A stretch of 64,000 nt of DNA, taken from Microvirga aerophila (GTDB lineage Bacteria; Pseudomonadota; Alphaproteobacteria; Rhizobiales; Beijerinckiaceae). The first letter of the stretch is position 1, and each line of letters opens with the position of its first letter. Below the pieces are notes generated by a model, which was given only the letters and a program-made list of their open reading frames with translations, did no database searches and was not told the origin of the DNA. Shown here one piece after another: positions 6,699-15,188 of this stretch. The translations under genes and the position numbers were made by a program. The stretch covers positions 1-64,000 of the forward strand of contig NZ_QOIO01000020.1 in assembly GCF_003332305.1 (NCBI RefSeq), given 5' to 3'.

Positions 6699-8213
6699 TT
6701 AAAGATCGGATCTTACTGGCGCTGCCATGATCGGCGGCAGGCGGTGCGCCCAGGGACCGTCCCGCTCGAGCTGAGCTGCAAACGAGAAGAGGGTTACTTC
6801 CTGCCCGAAGCGCGCGACCGCCTGCACGCCAACGGGTCATCCATCAGGCGTCCAATGCAACGGCAGGCTGGCTGCAGGTTGCCCTGTGATGTTCCAGATC
6901 GGGGAGAACGGCATGAACCGGAACGCGCGATCCGCCGCCTGCCGCAAGAGCGGCCCGTAGCGCAGATATCGGCCGACGCCGAGGCGGGCTGCCAATCCTT
7001 GCAGAGCCGCCTCAAAGCCTCTCGGGTGAAGGTCTCCGTGCCGGACCGGAGGGCTGGCCAGAGCGGGCGTCAACAGCAGGTCATACGTCTCGAAGAAGCC
7101 GGCAATTGTGCGCGTAGCCCGGTGCAGACGCTCCAACGTGACCGAGAGCTCCGCGGCCGAGAAGCCGTGCCCCAGCTCGCGGCACAACCACGTGCTCACC
7201 TCGACATCGCTGCGCCGGGCCCTGGTGCCGGTGATCTCCTCCGCAAAGGCGAACTCCTGGGATACCGCCGCTAGAAAGGTGACGAGAAACCAGCTGAAGT
7301 AATCCTCCGGCACGGAAGGGGCGGCTTCCTCCACATGATGGCCTAACTCGGCACAATGCCGCGCTGCGTTCTCCACCGCGGTCCGGCACTCCGGATCCAC
7401 TGCGGCTCCGTTGGGAGCCGCTGAGCTGAAGGCAATCCGGAGCCGGCCGGGCGGCCTTGTCCCAGCTTCGGTAAAGGACCCATCAGGTGGGGCAATGCCG
7501 TAGGGGGCCCCGAGATCAGGTCCAGCAATTGCGTCCAGCAGGCGGGCACTGTCGCGGACGCTGCGGGTCACAGCATGCCCGATGGCCGCGCCATGCCAGC
7601 CCTCGCCGATATAGGGGCCGTTCGGAGTGCGTCCGCGGGTGGGCTTGAGCCCGAACAGCCCGCAGCAGGAGGCCGGGATGCGGATCGAGCCGCCGCCGTC
7701 GGTGGCATGGGCCATTGTCACGGAGCGGGCCGCCACATGGGCGCAGGATCCACCTGACGAGCCGCCGGTGGTGCGATCCAGCGCCCAAGGGTTGTTGGCC
7801 CGGCCTAGATGCCGGGGCTCGGTCACCGGGGTCAGTGACAGCTCGGGGACCTTGGTGCTGCCGAGAATGATCAACCCTGTGGCTTTGAAGCGGCGGACCA
7901 TCTCGCTGTCGTGCGGCGGCACCCAGCCGCGCCAGATGCGACTGCCGTTGTGATACGGGATGCCAGCGGCAAAATGCATGTTGTCCTTGAGCAGGAACCG
8001 CACACCCGCAAAGGGGCGAGCACCCAAGGGCTCATGGGCTGCTTGGCGGGCCTGGTCCAGCGTCCATTCGGCCATGCCGGCCAGCTTCGGCTCCACCTGC
8101 TCCAACCGCGCGATGGCGGTTTCGACGAGTTCGGCGGGACTGACCTGCCGTTGGTGCACGAGGTCGGCCAGCGCTGTGGCATCAAGGGTAATGTAGTCCT
8201 CGGCAAGTCCCAT
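6699..8213 (-). pseudogene. Amidase-signature family hydrolase with a premature stop
   Basis: From ATG at 8213 the product follows the amidase-signature family: RFLLKDN supplies the catalytic lysine (about residue 76), TGGSSGGS the Gly/Ser loop (about 150) and DGGGSIRIPAS the cis-Ser and nucleophilic Ser (about 172-177). These enzymes hydrolyse amides, for example in indoleacetamide or aryl-amide catabolism. The frame stops with TGA at 6837-6839 after 458 residues. Reading straight on in the same frame gives a normal amidase C-terminus (PVGVQAVARFGQEVTLFSFA and about 25 more residues) to a TAA at 6699, for a total of 504, the usual family length. A single in-frame nonsense codon therefore removes the last strand and helix. 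The catalytic core is complete, but the fold is probably damaged. Confidence 0.85.
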
Positions 8214-8298
8214 TAAAGCTTACCTGTCCAGGAGCAGGCGCCAAGGCAGCACCCGACCCATAAGGTCAGCTCGGCCGTCCAACAATGGATCAGAGGCT

Positions 8299-8423
8299 TT
8301 GTCACATCAAGGAGTTATACTTGCCTATACTGCACCTGCCACGAATGCCCGTTCGTGTATTTTCCATGCCCTGAACAGGCGGCATTCACCGCCAAAATGG
8401 CCTTAACTTGCTTGATGTGACAA
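8299..8423. mobile_element. 125-bp MITE-like element with 13-bp perfect inverted repeats
   Basis: ttgtcacatcaag at 8299-8311 and its exact reverse complement cttgatgtgacaa at 8411-8423 bound a 125-bp segment with no coding capacity; the similarity extends imperfectly a few bases inward. Flanking bases share only a CT, so no clear target duplication is visible. It directly abuts the remnant at 8422-8541. It could be a non-autonomous transposon; a regulatory palindrome is less likely given the spacing. Confidence 0.55.
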
Positions 8424-8541
8424 CTCCAGCACTGACGGGAAGGGCAGCGATCCATCCAATCCGGGTAACGGCGGCGGTAATGCTGACGGCCACGGCGGGA
8501 ATGGTGGCAATAGCAATGGGGACGGCGGAAGCAAGCGGTAA
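8422..8541 (+). pseudogene. Gly/Asn/Asp-rich C-terminal coding remnant
   Basis: The frame ending at TAA 8539-8541 encodes a 39-residue tail made almost only of Gly, Asn, Asp and Ser with a final SKR. A stop codon lies just upstream inside the 125-bp element and there is no start codon, so this looks like the end of a longer low-complexity protein cut off by the element. Confidence 0.35.
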
Positions 8542-9044
8542 GTGTCCAGGCACGGCCCCAATCACGGCAGCTTCAGCCTGACCAGCGATTGCGAGAACAC
8601 TCGCTAACTATAGTCAGTCAATCAGGCGCCTTGGCTGCTTAATTTGGCCATGGGCGCTCTCGCTCTGAATACATCTGGCACACGACGTTTGTACTCGCCC
8701 TAAAGAGCTGGCCCTATCATGCCTTGACGCATGTGAGAGCACCTGCGTCCTCGCATGACAATCGTGCACGCGGACTGGTACTCTTGCATCGGCGAAGTGC
8801 GCCGAGAGCCGAGCAAGCTTGCGGCTCCTGCTCGATCCAAGCGACAGCGGTGCTGACATAAATGGATGGTCTATCGGCAATGGGCATGACTGGCGTATGT
8901 TGCTGGTCGTCTCAATCGCAAGTCCGGTTGTCGGCTGGGTCAGCGGGCTTCTGGGCTACCGCAGTTGAGTCCCAAGCGGGACTGACAAAAGGCAATTTCC
9001 TCTCCGCTACGGCCCAATGTCCAGTCAGAACGGCTGAAGACGCC
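8542..9044. other. Region without a firmly supported gene
   Basis: About 500 bp. The only notable item is a tiny + strand frame at 8897-8968 (ATG to TGA, 23 codons) encoding a hydrophobic peptide (MLLVVSIASPVVGWVSGLLG then YRS) that could be a single-pass membrane microprotein, but it has no good ribosome-binding site. Longer frames on either strand look like chance. Confidence 0.3.
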
Positions 9045-9407
9045 TCAGGCAGCCCGACGGACTGGGAACGCCGGCACAACCAGGTGCTCATAGCGCCCCG
9101 CCCGCTCCACAGCACCGACAAGCCGGCTGCTGAAGCGCAGATGAGCCTCCTTGAGCAGGCGCAACTGTCTCGCAATCGGCTGCGCCCGTACCGTGCTGTC
9201 CGTCACGAGAGCCCCAGCGGCGCCATAGAGGTCGTCAGCGGCGGCCTCAATGCCGGGGTTGCGCTGGAATAGGTTCATGGCGTCAATCAAGTGTCGCCCG
9301 AGATCACGTAGGTCTGCGCTCCCACCGATTTGTTCAATCCGCGCCAAGACCGGCACAATCGCTGCCAGCTTCTCATCAACTGCCTCAGCAAGGTTTTTGA
9401 ACGTCAC
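9045..9407 (-). CDS. Hypothetical all-helical cytoplasmic protein
   Basis: A 120-residue product starting MTFKNLAEAVDEKLAAIVPV. It is predicted to be helical throughout, with a regular heptad-like pattern and a C-terminal ERAGRYEHLVVPAFPVRRAA tail. No family recognised. Codon use fits the genome better than the competing + strand frame at 8862-9272, which is rejected. It is divergent from the catabolic island. Confidence 0.5.
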   Translation of the reverse strand: MTFKNLAEAVDEKLAAIVPVLARIEQIGGSADLRDLGRHLIDAMNLFQRNPGIEAAADDLYGAAGALVTDSTVRAQPIARQLRLLKEAHLRFSSRLVGAVERAGRYEHLVVPAFPVRRAA

Positions 9408-9840
9408 TTCCGTTTTTCCCCAAGACAGCCGACGTGGATATTCGGCTCACGGGAAGAATGTGCTCGTATGGTTAACGAAGCGTAACTTGTGGCCAATCAG
9501 GTCAAGCACGTTCGTCAGAATCGAAATCAACAGCCCAAAGTGACGTTCACGTGTTTCTCAACCCTGTAGTAAGCGGGGGAGTAGTTCTGAACGCATTCTC
9601 GCGGTGGTCAGCCCTCGCTGCGAGATCCGGGTTGAAGGTTAGTGGAGCGGCGGGTTCGGTGGGTAGGCGACCGTTTTAGCTTATTGGCCACACAACCTCT
9701 TGCGGCATTATCGTTCTGTCAAAGGATCCAAAACAGCAGCTTATGCTTTATGTTTAGAGCGAAAAGCGAAGCTCTGATGCACCGGCCGAACCAAACTATT
9801 CTTGCTAGGCAATCGCCACTCTAAGAAGGAAACCGGGTCT
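9408..9840. other. Intergenic region before the catabolic island
   Basis: About 430 bp between divergent genes and upstream of the first island gene. No gene is supported. It should contain the promoter of the HAD gene and perhaps a LysR-regulator site, but I cannot point to a convincing one. Confidence 0.35.
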
Positions 9841-10554
9841 ATGCCATTTCGCCAATTCAAAGCCTTAACCTTCGACGTGGTTGGCACGCTCATCGATTTC
9901 GAGAGAGGGATCATCAATCATATCCGTGCCGTGGCTGGTGATGCTGCACAGCATCTCAGCGATGATGTGATCCTGGAGGCTTATCGTTATTCACGGGCCG
10001 ACAAGTCGTCTGGCCTGTACCCGGACGACCTGGTTCGCGTCTACAAGGATATCGAAAGGAAGCTTCAGCTGCCGCATGTCCCTGGCGCAGCCGAAGGTCT
10101 GAAGGATTCGGTCAAGGATTGGCCAGCGTTTCCCGATTCCGTTGATGCTCTTAAGCGGTTGCGCAAGCACTTCCGCCTCGTTGCAATGACGAATGCCCGC
10201 AGGTGGGCGCTGGACCACATGGCAGCTACCTTAGAGCAGCCTTTTGACGAACGTGTTACCGTCGACGACGTGCGTTTCGAGAAGCCGGATCCGCAATTCT
10301 TTGCTTTCGCACGTGGGCGCCTCAGCACAAGCGGAATATTCTTCGAGGATATCCTGCACGTGGCTCAGAGCCAGTATCACGATATCGGCGTTGCAAAAAA
10401 GATTGGTTACACAGTAGCTTGGATCGAACGTCGTAAGGGCCTCAAGGGTTTCGGCGGAACGTTGGAAGTGCCTGAGCTAACCAAACCCGACTATCACTAT
10501 GCCACTCTGGGCGAGCTGGCCGATGCTGTCGAGGCAGAGCTGGGTGCCGGATAG
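9841..10554 (+). CDS. HAD-superfamily hydrolase, haloacid dehalogenase type II-like (first copy)
   Basis: A 237-residue protein whose N-terminus FKALTFDVVGTLID carries the HAD nucleophile Asp12. Motif II is MTNA near residue 120, motif III lysine lies in FEKPDPQFF near 150, and motif IV is HVAQSQYHDIGVAKKIGY. Annotation pipelines call this type haloacid dehalogenase type II, but most such proteins near amino-acid catabolic genes are hydrolases of unknown substrate. The ATG at 9841 starts the conserved strand; an upstream in-frame ATG at 9802 would add 13 residues without homology. It opens the island and has a paralogue at its far end (30782-31525). Confidence 0.85.
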   Translation: MPFRQFKALTFDVVGTLIDFERGIINHIRAVAGDAAQHLSDDVILEAYRYSRADKSSGLYPDDLVRVYKDIERKLQLPHVPGAAEGLKDSVKDWPAFPDSVDALKRLRKHFRLVAMTNARRWALDHMAATLEQPFDERVTVDDVRFEKPDPQFFAFARGRLSTSGIFFEDILHVAQSQYHDIGVAKKIGYTVAWIERRKGLKGFGGTLEVPELTKPDYHYATLGELADAVEAELGAG

Positions 10555-10608
10555 TGACGCGGAGCCAGGGTGCCGGTCGCCTTGGCCATTCTTTAGGGGA
10601 GGGCAGAG

Positions 10609-11886
10609 ATGCATGTGAATTCTCTGTGGGCTGCAACGGCAGAAGCAGAGCCGGTATTCCCATGCCTCAAAGGTCACGTTCAAGCTGATGTTGTCGTCAT
10701 CGGCGGCGGCTATACCGGCCTGTCCGCCGCCTATCATATTGCTGAATCAGGCCGGGCGCCGGTTTTGCTCGAGGCAAACCGGATAGGCTGGGGCGCCAGT
10801 GGTCGTAACGGTGGCGTCGTTTCACCCAAGTTTCGGATCTCCTTCCCCAGCATCGCTGCCTCACACGGCCGTGAGATCGCCCGGCGAATGTACGATCTCG
10901 CATACGAGTCCGTCGACTGCGTCGAGGAGCTTGTGGAGGCCCTGAGCATAAAGAGTGCGGGCTTCGGTCGTTACGGCCACATCGCTGCTGCTCACACGCC
11001 GCGCGCCCTCGCGAACCTCGCGGTAACGGGTGATTGGATCAAGGCGGAGTATGGCAAATCGGTAATGCTCGGACCTGAAGAGGTAAGGGAGGAAATCGGC
11101 ACAAAAGTCTTTTTTGGTGGTCTGCTCACCGCTGATGCCGGGGGGATCCATCCCTTGAATTATGCGCGTGGCCTTGCTCGCGGACTTCAGGCGAAAGGTG
11201 TTCCAGTCTATATCGAAACACCCGCCATAAAGGTTCGAAGCCGTGGCGCCGGTGTAATCGTTGAAACCCCGGAAGGCCAAGTCACTGCCCGTCAGGTGAT
11301 CCTTGCCACGAATGGCTATTCGGGTCTGACAGGTGCGACAAAGCCGATTTACCAGCGGCTTGTACCATTCCGGAGTGCAATCATAGCCACGGCACCGCTC
11401 TCAGCCAATGTTCGAGCTCAGATTCTTCCAGGTGGGCGCCTTTGCGGCGATACCAAACGAATGCTGCGCTGGTTCCGCATCGTGGACAAGCAGCTGATTT
11501 TTGGCGGTCGCGGCGCCTTCGGCCGGAATGACTCCCCATCTTCGTTCAAGAGTCTTCGCAGGGACATGACGGATCTCTTCCCTGTCTTGGAAGACACGCC
11601 TATTGTCCATGAATGGTCAGGCCTCGTGGCAATGACACTCGATGCCTTACCACATGTGGGGATGCTCGACGAACGGACTTATTTCGCCGCCGGCTACAAT
11701 GGGACCGGCGTCGCAATGGCAAGCCTGATGGGCCGGTATCTTGCTCGAAAGACGGCTGGCGAAGCAACGTCAGCAGCTCTCCTAGAGACGCTTCCCCTGC
11801 ACGCGATCCCGTTCCATGCCCTTCGATCACCTGGAGTTCGTCTGGCGGCAGGCTGGCAACAGTTCCTCGATATCTTAGGGCGTTGA
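10609..11886 (+). CDS. FAD-dependent amine/amino-acid oxidoreductase (DadA/PuuB type)
   Basis: A 425-residue flavoprotein of the DAO family. ADVVVIGGGYTGLSAAYHIA near residue 25 is the Rossmann dinucleotide motif, ANRIGWGASGRNGGVVSP is the second FAD segment typical of glycine/sarcosine oxidase and gamma-glutamylputrescine oxidase relatives, and YFAAGYNGTGVAMA near residue 360 is the C-terminal FAD-binding motif. Such enzymes oxidise the C-N bond of an amino acid or secondary amine to an imine and then a carbonyl. It follows the HAD gene by 54 bp with a GGGAGGG ribosome-binding site, so it probably shares its transcript. The exact substrate cannot be read from sequence. Confidence 0.85.
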   Translation: MHVNSLWAATAEAEPVFPCLKGHVQADVVVIGGGYTGLSAAYHIAESGRAPVLLEANRIGWGASGRNGGVVSPKFRISFPSIAASHGREIARRMYDLAYESVDCVEELVEALSIKSAGFGRYGHIAAAHTPRALANLAVTGDWIKAEYGKSVMLGPEEVREEIGTKVFFGGLLTADAGGIHPLNYARGLARGLQAKGVPVYIETPAIKVRSRGAGVIVETPEGQVTARQVILATNGYSGLTGATKPIYQRLVPFRSAIIATAPLSANVRAQILPGGRLCGDTKRMLRWFRIVDKQLIFGGRGAFGRNDSPSSFKSLRRDMTDLFPVLEDTPIVHEWSGLVAMTLDALPHVGMLDERTYFAAGYNGTGVAMASLMGRYLARKTAGEATSAALLETLPLHAIPFHALRSPGVRLAAGWQQFLDILGR

Positions 11887-12100
11887 CCAACTACAACCGC
11901 TCGTACTGGGCTCGTCCACAAGAACCTATAGAGTGACAATGAACGCTTTATCTGGTCTCCTTGCGCGCACCGATGCGCCTGAAGATCTGCGGATCGATAC
12001 TTTCGCTTCTTCAAGGAGACCTATCCTGCAGTTCCTGCCAGTCACCAATTTCCTCAGATGCGAGCCCACCGAAACCGCGATATCGTGAGAGGCTGATTGC

Positions 12101-13027
12101 ATGACACTTCTATACTTGGCGGATCCAAGCCGTGGCTCGCGTTGGAAGTCGATGTTTGCAACCGAGGCGCCGGATATTCCCTTCATGCTCCCTGAGGATG
12201 ACGTCGCTCCGCATGAGGTACGCTACCTTATGACATGGGAGGTTCCGCCAGATTTACAGAGCCGGTATCCTAACTTGGAAGTCATTTTCTCGGCAGGCGC
12301 GGGAACTGATCAGTTCACCCCCGAGCTTGTTCCAATCCATATTCCCGTCGTGCGGATGGTCGAGCCTGGCATGACCGCCGGCATGACCGAATACGTTAGC
12401 TTTGCCGTGCTGGCCCTGCATCGGGACATGTTGGATTATATCGCGAACCAGTCCAAGGCGGCATGGATCCCCCGTCTTATCATCCCGGCATCCCGTCGCC
12501 GCGTGGGGATTATGGGATTGGGTACCTTGGGCCTTTCAGTGATCGAGCAATTGAAGAAGTTTGGGTTTCAACTTTCAGGTTGGAACCGCTCAACACGTTC
12601 CGTCGAGGGCGTCACCAGCTACACCGGACGTGACGAACTCAACGCATTCTTAGCCTCCTGCGATATTTTGGTTTGCTTACTGCCACTGTCTAACGAGACA
12701 CGCGGCATTCTGAACAGCCGCCTCTTTGCTGCGCTCCCACATGGCGCAGGCCTCATCAATGTTGGACGCGGTGGGCACTTGGTGGAGGAGGACTTGTTGG
12801 CCGCTCTCGACAGCGGGCGAATTCGCAACGCGATCCTGGACGTTTTTGCGAGCGAACCATTGCCGGAGGATCATCCCTTCTGGAGGCATCCGCAGATACT
12901 TGTTACGCCGCACATTGCCAGCATGACGCAACCTGAGAGTGCCACTAAGGTGGTGGTTGCCAACATCCGCCGCCATCAAGCCGGCGAGCCACTGACCGAC
13001 GTCGTCGATCGTTCAGGGAAGTCTTGA
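12101..13027 (+). CDS. D-isomer-specific 2-hydroxyacid dehydrogenase (GhrA-like)
   Basis: A 308-residue NAD(P)-dependent dehydrogenase. The Rossmann motif is VGIMGLGTLGLSVIEQL near residue 137, and the catalytic triad is visible: Arg in INVGRGGHLVEEDLL, Glu in VFASEPLPEDHPFW and His in TPHIASMT. The short N-terminal domain and the WxHPQILVTPHIASMT end match glyoxylate/hydroxypyruvate reductase A. It would interconvert a 2-keto acid and its D-2-hydroxy acid, a plausible fate for a keto acid released by the FAD oxidase upstream. There is a 214-bp gap before it without a supported gene. Confidence 0.85.
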   Translation: MTLLYLADPSRGSRWKSMFATEAPDIPFMLPEDDVAPHEVRYLMTWEVPPDLQSRYPNLEVIFSAGAGTDQFTPELVPIHIPVVRMVEPGMTAGMTEYVSFAVLALHRDMLDYIANQSKAAWIPRLIIPASRRRVGIMGLGTLGLSVIEQLKKFGFQLSGWNRSTRSVEGVTSYTGRDELNAFLASCDILVCLLPLSNETRGILNSRLFAALPHGAGLINVGRGGHLVEEDLLAALDSGRIRNAILDVFASEPLPEDHPFWRHPQILVTPHIASMTQPESATKVVVANIRRHQAGEPLTDVVDRSGKS

Positions 13028-13265
13028 ACATCCCGCCCAGTGCGATTGGGGTCACGAGGCACCCCAAGGGTTATGATGAGAGCTATCTGTTGCGTTCGGA
13101 TCCAAGGCGCTCTCAATGCAAAGGTTTTTTGGGCTAAGCTGAAGCAACAGCAATTGGTTCAAGCTGTAACCCTTGAGTCGAGTTTTCAAAGCTGCAAGAA
13201 ATAGTCACTGTCGATGTAGTGCTGGCTGTGCTTGAGAGCCATCATCGTCGGATTGTGAGAGTGCC

Positions 13266-14168
13266 ATGAATCCGAATTACTTTGCTGCCTTTCGTGCAGT
13301 CATGCTTACGGGGACGGTTAGCGGCGCTGCAGAAATCCTCGGGCGCAGCCAACCCGCTGTCAGTCGCTTACTCGATAAACTGGAGTATGAACTCGGTATT
13401 TCCCTTTTCGAACGACGTAAGGGCTTGGTGACTCCGACGCCACAGGCGCACGAACTGCTTACTGAGATAGAACGTGCTTACGTCTCCCTAGAGTCCCTGC
13501 GGACCTTTGCTCTACAGCTTGCGAAGGGAGGAGGAAGTCACATCAGCCTAGCGGCGCTGCCTGCGCTGGGGCTCGACTTCATGCCACGTGTGCTGTCGCA
13601 ATTTCATGTGCACCGGCCAGAGACAAAAGTGTCTCTAAGCGTTCGGACGTCCTCGAAAATCGAAGAGTTCGCTGCGGCTCAACAAATCGACTTCGGCATA
13701 GCTGAGATGCCGTTTCGACGGTCGGGATTCAAAATCGAGGTTTTCAGTACCGCACCCTATGTTGCTGCGGTTCCTGCAAATCATCCGCTTGCTGATCGTT
13801 CCAGTATAAGTTTGGAAGACCTGTCTCGAACTCCCATGATACTGTATTCCTCATTTGCTCCTGCGCGCCATCTGCTGGATCAGGCCACTCAGTCTTCGGG
13901 AATCGAAACTGAAGCGATCTTCGAGACTAACCTGTCTGCTCCCGCGTATGCCATGGTGAAACATGGTCTTGGTATCGCCATATTGGATCCTTTCACGGCG
14001 ATCCTGCAACGATGCGATGAGGTTAAGCTTCTTCCATTCACTCCTACAATTCCATTTAAGGTAGCGCTGCTTCGACCGGAGACTCGGCCATTGACCTCGG
14101 CGGCGGAGGCCCTTTTTGCAACCATGGCGGATATGAAGACCATTGTCCTTGAGAAGCTGCCCAGTTGA
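13266..14168 (+). CDS. LysR-family transcriptional regulator
   Basis: A 300-residue protein with the N-terminal winged HTH typical of LysR (AAFRAVMLTGTVSGAAEILG, then QPAVSRLLDKLEYELG) and the periplasmic-binding-like effector domain (ISLAALPALGLDFMPRVLSQ onward). It lies inside the island in the same direction as its neighbours instead of divergent, so it is the best candidate regulator of the cluster. Its effector is probably the substrate or an intermediate. The 240 bp before it have no gene and should include its promoter. Confidence 0.88.
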   Translation: MNPNYFAAFRAVMLTGTVSGAAEILGRSQPAVSRLLDKLEYELGISLFERRKGLVTPTPQAHELLTEIERAYVSLESLRTFALQLAKGGGSHISLAALPALGLDFMPRVLSQFHVHRPETKVSLSVRTSSKIEEFAAAQQIDFGIAEMPFRRSGFKIEVFSTAPYVAAVPANHPLADRSSISLEDLSRTPMILYSSFAPARHLLDQATQSSGIETEAIFETNLSAPAYAMVKHGLGIAILDPFTAILQRCDEVKLLPFTPTIPFKVALLRPETRPLTSAAEALFATMADMKTIVLEKLPS

Positions 14169-14695
14169 TCGTGTCGGTATAAGGAAAATGCATAACGATC
14201 TCCGATCATTCGATTTTGAATAGAACAGGAGTGTTGCTTTAACTGCGCTGGCTAACAGCTACTCGAACTGAATGGCATGATGCGCAGCTCTCACAGTCAA
14301 CTGAATGACCTGCATAATGGCTGCTTGGATATATGTGGCAGAGCTGACCATAGCGATCAGCGCCTGACAGCAATTGTTGGATTGAGGCCGCAGGTTCGGC
14401 AGGGGGCCTCAACCGGTTGCCGGCTTGGCCGTGTACCGGAAGTACTGCAAGGCCGCCGATCCCATAATCTTCAACGCGCAGTTCGGCTCAATCTGCCCAG
14501 CAATTCTGGTGTTCTCCGCATGGCTGCCGCATCTGAGACAACCTTTCGGGGTCTGGGCCGGCGGGCAGCCTGCAGGCTTCTGCAGGCGCGGCATCCCACG
14601 GCTGATACTCACTTGGTTCGATGGCCGCATCGTCTCGCTGCGGATCGAAAGTAGCTGATCATGCTGAAGTCCTGATCGAAGTTGGAGGTATAGCA
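14169..14695. other. Region with only doubtful small frames
   Basis: About 525 bp. A + strand frame at 14425-14658 (possible GTG start in VYRKYCKAADPIIFNAQFGS) has good third-position GC, but it has no homology and no ribosome-binding site, and a minus frame overlaps it. An 8-bp inverted repeat (ttgaggcc/ggcctcaa) lies near 14383-14412. No firm gene. Confidence 0.3.
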
Positions 14696-14965
14696 ATGAG
14701 TTTTATCACCGCGCGGGTTCGTCCAGTTAAGGTGTATCACGGTTATGATGATCAAAGACAAATCATCATCGATGATTTGCCTGCTCGCGATTTCGTCGAA
14801 AAGGTCATAAAGGTCGAAAGAATATTATCGTTTACTGAAGATTACTTTTTTATCGAATGCCCTCACGACACAGTTCAGATATGGGAATACGAGGGTGACC
14901 TTTCAGGCATAAAAGTTCAGCTGCAGGCAGCAGGTATGCTGTTGGGCCAGGTCCATATCAGCTGA
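14696..14965 (+). CDS. Small hypothetical protein (89 aa)
   Basis: ATG at 14696 is preceded by GGAGG with eight bases spacing. The product starts MSFITARVRPVKVYHGYDDQ and alternates strands with acidic and aromatic residues (FTEDYFFIECPHDTVQIWEY). No signal peptide or known domain. Base composition is lower in GC than its neighbours, with many AAA and ATA codons, which may point to separate acquisition. Function unknown. Confidence 0.5.
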   Translation: MSFITARVRPVKVYHGYDDQRQIIIDDLPARDFVEKVIKVERILSFTEDYFFIECPHDTVQIWEYEGDLSGIKVQLQAAGMLLGQVHIS

Positions 14966-15188
14966 TTGTTGCTGGCGTGCGATCGATCTGCCTAGGTGCC
15001 AGCACGTCAAGGCAATCTTTCCCAGAGTCACCTCCTCTGAAAAGGTTTGGTCATGTGATCCATCTCCAAAGAAAGTACTGGAACGTGGTTAAATGGAGCC
15101 AGATCGGTGGAAGATCGAAACATGGAGCTGGGGGAAGTAAGTTAAAGCTCAACCATCATGGCTGAGAACTAGATGTAAGGAATTGTCT

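Noticed and set aside
8862-9272. Plus-strand 136-codon frame
   Set aside because: It overlaps the minus-strand gene at 9045-9407, which has the better codon pattern, and it has no homology or ribosome-binding site.
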